Notes under the pieces: model-generated
The model's input: the letters and a program-made list of their open reading frames with translations, nothing else
Database searches by the model: none
Told to the model about the DNA's origin: nothing
Position numbers and translations under genes: made by a program
Shown here: positions 1 through 6,572 of the stretch, piece by piece
How positions within the stretch are numbered: position 1 is the stretch's first letter
Layout: every line of letters starts with the position of its first letter
Source of the DNA: Acidobacteriota bacterium
GTDB taxonomy: Bacteria > Actinomycetota > Acidimicrobiia > Spongiisociales > UBA5794
Reading direction: 5' to 3'
NCBI GenBank assembly: GCA_022562055.1
Contig: JADFQA010000018.1
Location: 1-61,800 of the forward strand
Length of the DNA: 61,800 nucleotides

Positions 1-1676
1 ATCGGGATCACATTCTTGGTGACCTGGCGACCGCTGCCCCTTCGTTCCTGTGACCTCCACCTAGCGGAGACAGGTGGACCCGCGGTGCTCTCCTCGACAC
101 GGGAGCGGTCTGTTTCGACCCACTCTCCACTCACGCAGTGCATGACGCGGATGCACTTGATCGTCAGAAGTTTCGTCGGGATCGTGACGGTGACCTTGTT
201 CGCTGCGCCCATGGCCTCGATTCCGAGAAATACATCCTCCAGCGCCGATGAATCAAGATTCGACAGATCGGCACCCGATATTCCGTTGCCGCCGAAGCGA
301 GAGTTGGGCCCAGCGCCCAGAATAGTGATGTTCCCGCCTGCGACCCTGAAGGTTTTTTCACTCTCGACAACGATCTTGCTCGAGCCATCGACGCAGTCGG
401 GTTTGGGTGCTGGATCGACCGGGGGCGGGGGAGGAGGGACGATAACTCCGGGCAACCCAGAGTCCGGATCGTCACCAGGCTCGCTCTCGTCACCAGGCTC
501 GCTCTCGTCACCGGGCTCGCTCTCGTCACCAGGCTCGCTCTCGTCACCGGGCTCGTCTGTTGGCTGCGCTTGTTCACCTCCGAGCTGGTCAGGCGTAGCG
601 GGTGCCTCCTCGGGGTGCGCCTCTAAACACTCGTCGTAGATGCGGCGATATGCCTCCATTGACGCACGAGCTTCGTCGAGCATGCGGCTGTGGATGTCCG
701 CAATCGGGTCATCTGTCCCGACGCGGTCGTCGGCCTCCTGTTCTAGGCGCGTGAGACGATCAACGCTCTCGCGCCAGAGCTCGTGAGACTTGTCACAGAG
801 GCGATGGTCTGGAGGTTCCTCGTCGGGAATGTCCTCACCTCGGGGCGGGAGGAACACCTCCTCAGCTTCTTCAAAGTCGCCGAAGGTGGGGAGGTCAAGC
901 CCATCGACAATTTCGATGTCGTCATCTATGAACTCACCTGCATCGCCTCGATCGAAGCGATACAGGCGCTTCGGTCTCTGGAAGAAGAACCAATAGAACC
1001 CCCAGCCGAACAGCAGCACCAAGATCGCAATGAGGATGAGCAGCAAGAAATCAATGCCCGAATCTCCCGTGGTATCAGCGCCAGCGTCGGTAGAACCCTC
1101 AGTTACCGGCGGTGCGGTTGCCTCGGTGGGGGGTACGATTGTCTCGGTTGGAGCGGTGGTCTCCTCAGTAGATGGTGGCGAAGTTTGTTCGGTTGGTGGG
1201 GCTGTCTCCTCGGTCGGAGGGGCTGTCTCCTCGGTCGGAGGAGCGGCCTGGCCATCTACGAGAAACTGGAAATATCCTGGCGGCAGGAACAACTCTGCCC
1301 GCCATTGCTGAACGCACCCGTTGCTGTCATAGGCGTACTCACCCGCCAGAACATCGCCATTGTAGGCGAGAACCGTCCAGTCCTCTTCCGTGATTTCGGG
1401 CTCAATGAACGGATCCCCGGTTTCATTGAGTCTCAAACGTCCGGCGTCGCCCGTTGACGTCTGTAGTAGGTCGATGTATCGACCCTGGTCGTCTTCACCG
1501 AGTTCTGCGGTGTAGACGTCGGTGTAGTTCTCAAAACCGCAGGCCCCGTCAGTCTCATCGAAACTTGCCTCAAAGGAGGCTGTGTCTCCGACAGCGGGCG
1601 CATTTTGTGCCGAGACAGGCAGCGCGCCGAGCACCACCCAAACCACCGTGATTGCTAGTGCCAGAGTTCGTCGCAT
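1..1676 (-). CDS. Secreted/membrane-anchored protein with low-complexity linkers, C-terminus cut by window edge
   Basis: I do not recognise the family. The reading frame is open from an ATG at 1676 to the left window edge, so about 558 residues are visible and the 3' end is missing. Residues 1-23 are a signal peptide ending VSA-Q. An extracytoplasmic domain of about 120 residues with three Cys follows. A linker built on repeats of PPTEET spans about residues 146-192. A single membrane segment lies at about 209-232 and is followed by RPKR, which puts the rest in the cytoplasm. The cytoplasmic part contains acidic tandem EPGDES repeats (DNA about 474-560) and a proline run. Near the end a segment rich in hydrophobic beta-strand patterns is visible. 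Because both linkers are repetitive, open frames on the other strand here are shadows. A link between an outer sensor domain and a cytoplasmic domain is inferred from topology only. Confidence 0.75.
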   Translation of the reverse strand, partial: MRRTLALAITVVWVVLGALPVSAQNAPAVGDTASFEASFDETDGACGFENYTDVYTAELGEDDQGRYIDLLQTSTGDAGRLRLNETGDPFIEPEITEEDWTVLAYNGDVLAGEYAYDSNGCVQQWRAELFLPPGYFQFLVDGQAAPPTEETAPPTEETAPPTEQTSPPSTEETTAPTETIVPPTEATAPPVTEGSTDAGADTTGDSGIDFLLLILIAILVLLFGWGFYWFFFQRPKRLYRFDRGDAGEFIDDDIEIVDGLDLPTFGDFEEAEEVFLPPRGEDIPDEEPPDHRLCDKSHELWRESVDRLTRLEQEADDRVGTDDPIADIHSRMLDEARASMEAYRRIYDECLEAHPEEAPATPDQLGGEQAQPTDEPGDESEPGDESEPGDESEPGDESEPGDDPDSGLPGVIVPPPPPPVDPAPKPDCVDGSSKIVVESEKTFRVAGGNITILGAGPNSRFGGNGISGADLSNLDSSALEDVFLGIEAMGAANKVTVTIPTKLLTIKCIRVMHCVSGEWVETDRSRVEESTAGPPVSARWRSQERRGSGRQVTKNVIP

Positions 1677-1821
1677 AGGTTCCGCCTCTCGATTGAGACT
1701 AACACTCACGTCTAGTGGTCGTTGCATCATGGTTCGGCGGGCAATACCGAACCAGAGCATGCAGGTCAGATGGGGCCGCCGCCACATGGCGACAGCCCCC
1801 TCTGAACCTGTGCATTGGTGC

Positions 1822-2055
1822 CTACGGCGTGTGCACTCCCAGACACAATGAGAAACCCTGGTGGACTCCAGGCTTGTGGCCGCCGTCGCCCAAGTTGCCG
1901 TCATGTGCCAACGCGGCGATATGGTGCGCCGCATAATCGGAATTGCCAGGTTCGCCGCTATCGTTGCATGGCGAGCCAGCGTGTGCAGAAGCCGCTGTCG
2001 CCAAGGACATAGTGGCCGCCACGGTGATCAATCCCACCGCTAGTCGTCTCCGCAT
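1822..2055 (-). CDS. Small secreted protein of unknown function (77 aa)
   Basis: The ATG at 2055 is preceded by AGAGGAG at good spacing. The protein opens with MRRR and a hydrophobic stretch ending SAHA, a clear Sec signal peptide of about 25 residues. The mature part is only about 50 residues, rich in Gly, His and Asp, with two Cys that could form one disulfide. I know no family for it. It lies between the partial membrane protein on its left (same strand, 145 bp away) and the tandem repeats on its right. Confidence 0.6.
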   Translation of the reverse strand: MRRRLAVGLITVAATMSLATAASAHAGSPCNDSGEPGNSDYAAHHIAALAHDGNLGDGGHKPGVHQGFSLCLGVHTP

Positions 2056-2077
2056 CTCATTCTCCTCTTGACCACAC

Positions 2078-2182
2078 TGTCAAGTTTCGGTATGTCAAGT
2101 TTCGGTACCCGTGCGATGTCAAGTTCCGGTACCCGTGCGATGTCAAGTTCCGGTACCCGTGCGATGTCAAGTTCCGGTACCC
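2078..2182 (+). repeat. Tandem repeats, TGTCAAGTTYCGGTA core, period 24
   Basis: Five copies of a 15-base core (TGTCAAGTTTCGGTA or TGTCAAGTTCCGGTA) begin at 2078, 2093, 2117, 2141 and 2165. The first spacing is 15 bases and the other three are exactly 24, with GTGCGA filling the gap after GGTACCC. No gene covers them. IS21-family elements carry several repeats starting TG at their ends, and an istB remnant lies 4 kb to the right, so this may be the remains of such an end. That assignment is inference. Confidence 0.7.
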
Positions 2183-2233
2183 GTGTTTGACACAGGTTTG
2201 ATATGGGCCGCTCCGGAGGATCCCAGACGCGGC

Positions 2234-2268
2234 GAAACCCTTGAGAATGTCAATGTCTCAAGGGTTTC
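2234..2268 (-). terminator. Stem-loop terminator 3' of the tRNA-Met-like gene
   Basis: A perfect 13-bp inverted repeat (GAAACCCTTGAGA at 2234-2246 and its complement at 2256-2268) encloses a 9-base loop. It sits directly 3' of the minus-strand tRNA-Met-like sequence, where a tRNA terminator is expected. There is no long U-tract. Confidence 0.55.
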
Positions 2269-2274
2269 TGTTTG

Positions 2275-2337
2275 TAGCGGGGGCGGGATTTGAACCCGCG
2301 ACCTTCGGGTTATGAGCCCGATTCTGGGGGTGCCGCT
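2275..2337 (-). pseudogene. tRNA-Met(CAT)-like gene, degenerate D arm
   Basis: On the minus strand the anticodon arm has loop CTCATAA with a GC stem. The variable loop, T arm (GCGGG-TTCAAAT-CCCGC) and 3' acceptor strand CCCCGCT are all intact. The 5' side matches only at its first five bases (AGCGG). The next two acceptor bases cannot pair and too few bases remain for a normal D arm, giving 63 nt in total. The 3' half plus its terminator is what integrases usually target and preserve, so this may be a scar of integration. A working atypical tRNA is unlikely but not excluded. Confidence 0.6.
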
Positions 2338-2582
2338 GACCTGGGGAAACCCGTGAAACGCCTGTCCTGACTGGGTTTTCGCCTCTCAACGTTTCTCACC
2401 ATTTCCCGCTCCATCCCACCCTCTCGCGCGATGGACGCGCGATGGACCAAAGCCCGAGACCGGCAAGACAGGCGCATGAGACGCTCGCAGCCATCGCAGC
2501 CAGCCCTGCGATCCGAAAAGCGTCGGAGTGACACAGGCCCGCCTCGGAGCGTGCCTCCAGAAACGCTCAAGAGCCATATCGG

Positions 2583-2652
2583 GTCCGGGGGTGGGACTTG
2601 AATCCGCGACAAACGGATTGACAGTCCACTCAGACACTTCGCAACAGTTCCC
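2583..2652 (-). pseudogene. tRNA-like relic, anticodon loop reads GTC (Asp-like)
   Basis: On the minus strand the sequence shows a plausible anticodon stem-loop (GTGGA-CTGTCAA-TCCGT) and a recognisable T loop TTCAAGT. The T stem no longer pairs well (GCGGA against CCCAC) and no good acceptor 5' strand is visible. It keeps the pattern of a decayed tRNA 3' half. The amino-acid assignment is tentative. Confidence 0.35.
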
Positions 2653-4025
2653 GACATCTCGCGAAAACGCCTGCGTAGCACAGACTTCAGGCAATCGCGC
2701 CACTCAACACCTTGCAGCGTCGCGGGCCAACTCTGGACGCATTCGCGACACGCTACGAAATCCCAAGCTATGCCTGAGGTTCCATCGCTCCCTTCTCATG
2801 CGGGGAGCTGAGGAAATTCAAGCCTTTGACACCTTGGCTGCCAGTCAAGATCAGAGGGCCTCGCTGACCTGGGAGGACCTAGAAAACGGGGCGCTGGCCA
2901 GGGAATTTGTTACGTGTTGACTCCCGTCGTTTCGCGGGGCTTTTCAATCTCTCGCGGACTCCTGGCACTTGACACCTGGCTGTATTCCCGACGAGCAAAC
3001 CGTAATTCGAGGTCGCGGCAGCGACCGATCACATCGCCTGGTCGTTCAGTGTCCAGGCGCCACTCTAGATTGATTGGCGCCCACACTATGAGTTGAGATA
3101 CGGGGTGTCTCCCTTGGCTCTCGTAGCCTCCTCCAGAAGCCTTGCTGGCCGGGCCTGTGGATTGTGGCCGCATCGACATCTGACCGACACTGTCTGTTTC
3201 AGATGCGGGATTGCCCAATTGCCTCCTCGCCGGAGTCTCTGCAGCTTCTCTATGAAAGGTCCGAATGAGATCCTCCCGGGAGGTTCTGGGAGGCCTCTCG
3301 ATTCAATGACCTTGCGTCGGATTATTCGCCGCTCTCTCTGTGGATACGGTTCCCAGCGAATGAACGTCCTGAGGTGGCCCGGAATCCCGTGTTGAGGGGT
3401 GAGCTGCCCTGTCTCTGCGCACTCGATGCAATAGGTGACATGTAGGACTCCAAGAGAGCAGGGGGCCGGGGTGCTGCAGAAAGCTCCGCCTAGGCCCAGC
3501 CTGCAGTCTCACATCGAACAAGGAGGAATTTGTCCATGATCCTCTCGCCGAACTCGACTAGCCAATGCTCGGCTTCGTTGTTGACCCCACCATTCGGATC
3601 GTCGTCTCGCATGGTTTGGGATGATAAATTGACATGACTACTTGAACGTCGGGAGCCACCGGTTCGTTGGGTCTCCTCCCCGGGAGAGCCGAGGTTATGT
3701 GATGGTTGCAAAGGCTCCCCGTGGAAAGCATCCAGATTGGACGTTCAGCGTCCAGCTTTCCAGCCGCCGTAGGCCGGATTCGTCCGAAACTGAGATCTCC
3801 TTGTTCCTAAGCGATGTCTCTCGAGACAACGAAGGAGCTTCCCGACGGTTACACACAATCGCGACCGTCGGTCTCCTGGTGATCGAACTTGTCAGGCTCG
3901 TTGTGTCGTAGCCGAAGCCCGATTTTCGATGGTCCTGGAGGAAGCAAAACTCAGAATCACCGCGCTTATTCGACCCGGCTGCGAGCTCGTCATGCAGGGT
4001 CCGGTCCCTCATTTCTTCGAAGTTC
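2653..4025. other. Gene-poor stretch, no supported gene
   Basis: Short open frames exist on both strands but none has a convincing start, family resemblance or coding bias. A minus-strand frame of about 40 codons (stop near 3490, ATG near 3612) has fair codon use but no ribosome binding site and no recognised match. Flanking tRNA relics suggest decayed mobile or variable DNA. Confidence 0.5.
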
Positions 4026-4095
4026 TCCGTGATCGAATCGGACATCCGGTGGACTGTTAATCCATTGGTTATAGGTTCGAGTCCTACCCGCGGAG
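4026..4095 (+). pseudogene. tRNA-Asn(GTT)-like gene with shortened D arm
   Basis: The plus strand carries a good anticodon arm (GTGGA-CTGTTAA-TCCAT), a normal variable loop, a T arm TAGG-TTCGAGT-CCTA and a 3' acceptor strand CCGCGGA followed by GCC. The 5' acceptor TCCGTGA pairs with six of these seven bases, counting one G-U pair. The D region is about four bases short and cannot form a standard D arm. It is therefore either an eroding tRNA-Asn or a very divergent one. A small hairpin follows it at 4126-4144. Confidence 0.5.
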
Positions 4096-4125
4096 CCCCA
4101 TTCTGGCCGGATCTAAGGTCAGAAA

Positions 4126-4144
4126 CCCCTTATGGGACAAGGGG
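4126..4144 (+). terminator. Small hairpin after tRNA-Asn-like sequence
   Basis: CCCCTT at 4126-4131 pairs with AAGGGG at 4139-4144 across a 7-base loop, about 30 bp after the tRNA-like sequence. It has no U-tract, so terminator function is weakly supported. Confidence 0.3.
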
Positions 4145-4331
4145 AAACAGACATCCGAGATGTCTCAGCCCTTCGCGAGAGTTCGCGCTCTTTTGGGTCG
4201 GTTCTCATGCTCTGGTGGCCCAGACGTGGCCCAAGGAAAGGGTCGGATGGGGTTTGGAAGTCCGCTCCAGAAGCGCACCAGCAGGCACATTAGGGCTCGC
4301 CGGCCTTGCGTCTCACGTCCTTCGTCAAGCG

Positions 4332-4907
4332 TTACCCGTGGTGATCGACGTGAAGGATCGGCTCACCGCCCAGAAACACAGGCTCAAGCTCTACGCCGAG
4401 GGCATCACCGAACTTGCTGATCGCGATGTATTGCGTGATCACATAGACCGCTTCGACGATCTGGGGTTGCGTGAACTCGGCATCCAACCGGTCCCAAAGG
4501 CTCTTCGGAATACGGTTGGCGTCAACGCCGATCTGGACCGTCAGATCCAGCAAAGCCCGTTCCTTCTCGGTGAAGAGGTCGCTCTTCTGGTAGGCGTCGC
4601 CGTCGAGTTCGGCGATCTTTGCCGCCGAGATACCGAGCCGCTGCGACACCGCCTCGTGCTGCACGACGCAGTACTGGCACTGATTGCGGAGGGTCGCCTT
4701 GAGGATCAACAGCTCTTTGGTCTTCCAGTCGAGCTCGCCGTCCTGAAGCATCTCCAGTACCGAGTCGGTAAAGATCCGGCCCAGCTTCGGGGTGTGCCCA
4801 AATACCTTGAAGATGTTCAGCAGCATCTCGAACCGGCCCTCGGAATCGTTGTAGAAGTCGTTGGTGAGGTCGTCTGCCTGCTCTCTCTCGACATATGAAA
4901 CGGACAT
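4332..4907 (-). CDS. Carboxymuconolactone decarboxylase/AhpD-like protein
   Basis: The protein belongs to the CMD/AhpD fold. The helix-rich central part holds CQYCVVQH, the CxxC-plus-His redox signature of AhpD-like peroxidase partners, in about the expected place for a protein of 190 residues. It is probably a cytosolic disulfide-redox or peroxidatic protein. The true lactone decarboxylases lack the CxxC, so aromatic catabolism is less likely. I chose the ATG at 4907 because AAAGGAG lies at ideal spacing. An in-frame ATG at 4946 gives 13 more residues that repeat the N-terminus. It follows the TetR gene on the same strand and probably shares its transcript. Confidence 0.85.
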   Translation of the reverse strand: MSVSYVEREQADDLTNDFYNDSEGRFEMLLNIFKVFGHTPKLGRIFTDSVLEMLQDGELDWKTKELLILKATLRNQCQYCVVQHEAVSQRLGISAAKIAELDGDAYQKSDLFTEKERALLDLTVQIGVDANRIPKSLWDRLDAEFTQPQIVEAVYVITQYIAISKFGDALGVELEPVFLGGEPILHVDHHG

Positions 4908-4946
4908 TTGTTCTCCTTTTTGTCTCTCGACATATGAAACGGACAT
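4884..4946 (-). repeat. 39-bp in-frame duplication of the CMD gene start
   Basis: The first 24 bases after ATG at 4946 reappear after ATG at 4907, exactly 39 bases (13 codons) later. The unit contains the start codon, the MSVSYVER coding sequence and the AAAGGAG ribosome binding site of the second copy. The first copy has only a weak purine stretch upstream. Confidence 0.85.
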
Positions 4947-4973
4947 TTCTTTCTTCCCGGCGAGGCCACGGCG

Positions 4974-5558
4974 TTACATAGCGCTCATCACCATCGCCAC
5001 AATGCTTCGAAGCACCTCGTGGTCTGTGCCAGCCTTGACCATCGTCCGCAGACCACTCATGCTCGTCATCAGGTAGTTGGCGAGAAGGGTCGCCTCCTTG
5101 TCGCTGCGGACACTGCCGTCCTCTTGTCCGCGCCGTGTCGCCGCTAGGAAGATCGCTCGGTACTTGTCGAAGCCTTGCGACACCTGTGCCGCCACCTGTT
5201 CGTCCCGCTGTGCGAACTCGTTGGCGGTGTTGACGACGAGGCAGCCCTTGGGATCGGTCCCCTCGACGACTTCCTCGATCGCCCAGAGCAGCGTGTCCTC
5301 GATGAACTCCCGCCCGGTCGCGGCGCCGTCGAGACTCGTGGCCAGATGGAGAGCGGTCGCTTCCTCGTACCGCTCGAGACAGCTGAGGAACAGCTGCCGT
5401 TTACTACCGAAGGCTTGGTAGAAGCTGCTGCGCGACAGACCCATCTCTCCCACGAGATCCTGCAGCGACGTCGCCCCATAGCCCTTGCGCCAGAACAGCT
5501 CCATGGCGGTGTCGAGCACCTGCTCCGAGCTGTATTCGAGCGGCCGGCCTATGGACAT
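4974..5558 (-). CDS. TetR/AcrR-family transcriptional repressor
   Basis: At 194 residues it has the usual TetR length. The N-terminal helix-turn-helix spans about residues 10-55, with the typical GYGATSLQDLV...GLSRSSFYQAFGSK pattern. The rest is an all-helical ligand-binding domain with one Cys in the GCLVV motif common in the TetR_C subfamily that senses electrophiles. It starts an operon with the CMD/AhpD-like gene 27 bp downstream. An ACCGATCGGT palindrome overlaps its promoter, so autoregulation is likely. The pairing of an electrophile-type repressor with a CxxC redox protein fits a thiol-stress response; that role is inferred. Confidence 0.88.
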   Translation of the reverse strand: MSIGRPLEYSSEQVLDTAMELFWRKGYGATSLQDLVGEMGLSRSSFYQAFGSKRQLFLSCLERYEEATALHLATSLDGAATGREFIEDTLLWAIEEVVEGTDPKGCLVVNTANEFAQRDEQVAAQVSQGFDKYRAIFLAATRRGQEDGSVRSDKEATLLANYLMTSMSGLRTMVKAGTDHEVLRSIVAMVMSAM

Positions 5559-5565
5559 GCATTGG

Positions 5566-5583
5566 ACTATAGCACCGATCGGT
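5566..5583 (-). promoter_or_regulatory. TetR operator palindrome and -10 element
   Basis: The perfect palindrome ACCGATCGGT (5574-5583) lies directly upstream of a minus-strand -10 TATAGT (5571-5566). The predicted transcript start falls at about 5559, right at the ATG at 5558, so the TetR mRNA may be leaderless. Related ACCGA-type sites are known for NemR/AcuR-like TetR proteins. Binding here is inferred from position. Confidence 0.5.
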
Positions 5584-6051
5584 ACAGAAGTGATAGGGCA
5601 ACGGTGTCGGCGAACCGAGCCTCACCCTAAGTACACGGCGACAACCCTGGAGAGCGGTGCTTCGAGCGGCGTGAAGCCGAGAAACCACGTTCGTCTGACA
5701 CAGGTGTGAGCGCGAGGCCGTCGCGCGAACTCAGACGTCACGAAACCGCGGAGAAATGCAGGATTCCGAAGGGTTCCATTCGCCGTGGAGCCAAGACTTG
5801 AAGCTGCGACCATCGGCCTATGGCCCAACTGCTATTCGGCTCTGTGACCTGTGGCCCGTGGACACCTCGTGGGTTCAGCGAATCGCAACCATCCGAGCTA
5901 ACCCAAGTTGGTGGTATTTTGCGTGTCGGCCCAAAATCGTCGGTGCAGCTATCGCGAACATCCAATCCGGCAATCCCCCATCGTTGCCTATCTGTCGAAG
6001 GTCTCCGTCCAACGATCGAATGCCTCGTTGGCTCCGACGGAATCAATCGGG
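5584..6051. other. Non-coding stretch with a faint tRNA-like relic
   Basis: No gene is supported. On the minus strand around 5787-5826 a CATAGG anticodon-like loop, a GGTCGCAG stretch and TTCAAGT recall the 3' half of a tRNA-Met, but the stems are largely lost. The stretch ends where the istB remnant begins. Confidence 0.35.
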
Positions 6052-6255
6052 TCGAAACGCTACGAACAATCATGCCTCATCGTGTCATCAAACAAGACGT
6101 GCTCAGCATGGGCCGAGATCTTCGGTGACGCCGTCGCGGTCGAAGCCATGGTCGACCGCGTTGTTCACCACTCCCACATCCTCACCCTCAAAGGCGATTC
6201 CTACCGCCTCAAGAACAAACACAAAGAAATGGGAGCCACCAATGAAACCCGCTAA
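6052..6255 (+). pseudogene. istB: IS21-family istB remnant (C-terminal 67 codons)
   Basis: From about 6052 the frame reads SKRYEQSCLIVSSNK, then WAEIFGD, MVDRVVHH and LKGDSYRLK, ending at TAA 6253-6255. This is the conserved C-terminus of IstB, the AAA+ helper ATPase of IS21 transposons. It includes sensor-1 (SSNK) and the basic DRLVHH/KGDSYRLK tail. The Walker motifs and the whole N-terminal part are gone, as is istA, so it cannot transpose. It shows that an IS21 element once sat here, probably together with the TGTCAAG repeats at 2.1 kb. Confidence 0.8.
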
Positions 6256-6359
6256 ACCGCGCAGTATTCAACCGTCTTAGACACAGGATTCGTGGCATCG
6301 GTAGTGCGGCCTTCCGGAGTCGGCTTTAGGAACGTCTTGGCGAATCTGTGCCGCCCGTT

Positions 6360-6388
6360 TTGACATGCGGTGCACGGTCACTTACGCT
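6360..6388 (+). promoter_or_regulatory. Sigma-70-type promoter for the leader peptide
   Basis: A consensus -35 TTGACA (6360-6365) is followed by a 17-base spacer and a -10 TACGCT (6383-6388). The start of transcription would be about 6394-6396, at the ATG of the leader ORF, so the leader is probably leaderless. Confidence 0.65.
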
Positions 6389-6395
6389 CGCCACG

Positions 6396-6485
6396 ATGTT
6401 GTTGCTGATGACGTGTATGTGTTTGTGTATGTGCTCTCGGGTGGACCACCCGAGCGCTGGCATCGCACGCCGTCAGCGCTCCTAA
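6396..6485 (+). CDS. Cys/Met-rich leader peptide (29 aa), cysteine attenuator
   Basis: The ORF starts at ATG 6396, at the predicted 5' end of the transcript, and ends at TAA 6483-6485. Codons 7-13 read Cys-Met-Cys-Leu-Cys-Met-Cys, that is four Cys and two Met in seven codons, followed by SRVDHPS and a basic tail. It precedes a sulfurtransferase operon by 87 bases. Mycobacteria use leaderless polycysteine ORFs in this position: ribosomes slow at Cys codons when cysteine is scarce and so expose the downstream gene. The same role is inferred here. The alternation with Met suggests it could sense methionine too. ATG 6408 is a possible internal start. Confidence 0.75.
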   Translation: MLLLMTCMCLCMCSRVDHPSAGIARRQRS

Positions 6486-6563
6486 CGACGCCACCGCCCT
6501 GAGAGATATTCCCTGGCTTTCGAGCCGCGTCGTACGTTCGTATCAACCACGCACCAACAGGAG
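6436..6563 (+). promoter_or_regulatory. Attenuator: two mutually exclusive hairpins and an anti-SD
   Basis: Hairpin 1 pairs CTCGGGT (6436-6442) with ACCCGAG (6448-6454). Hairpin 2 pairs GAGCGCTG (6452-6459) with CAGCGCTC (6474-6481). They share 6452-6454, so only one can form. CTCCT at 6479-6483, in the 3' arm of hairpin 2 and the leader's end, is complementary to the rhodanese Shine-Dalgarno AGGAG (6559-6563). A ribosome paused at the Cys codons (6414-6434) would cover or abut the 5' arm of hairpin 1, favour hairpin 2 and leave the ribosome binding site free. The logic is inferred; the pairings are seen. Confidence 0.6.
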
Positions 6564-6572
6564 TAACCCAAC

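Noticed and set aside
16-639. Long plus-strand frame over the first 640 bases
   Set aside because: It is the shadow of the minus-strand gene whose EPGDES and PPTEET repeats keep all frames open. The minus-strand protein has a signal peptide, membrane segment and coherent domains.
783-1457. Plus-strand 224-residue frame
   Set aside because: It is opposite the membrane segment and PPTEET linker of the minus-strand gene. It has no ribosome binding site and a Trp/Gly/Arg-rich composition typical of antisense reading.
2078-2182. 24-bp repeats as a CRISPR array or origin iterons
   Set aside because: There are no variable spacers, the spacing of the first copy differs, and no replication or cas gene is nearby. 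The IS21 end is a better explanation.
3490-3711. Minus-strand frame with a fairly natural C-terminal half
   Set aside because: No start signal, no family resemblance and only about 40 plausible codons in a decayed region.
4029-4898. Plus-strand frame of 289 residues
   Set aside because: It runs through the tRNA-Asn-like sequence and antisense to the CMD/AhpD-like gene, which has clear motifs.
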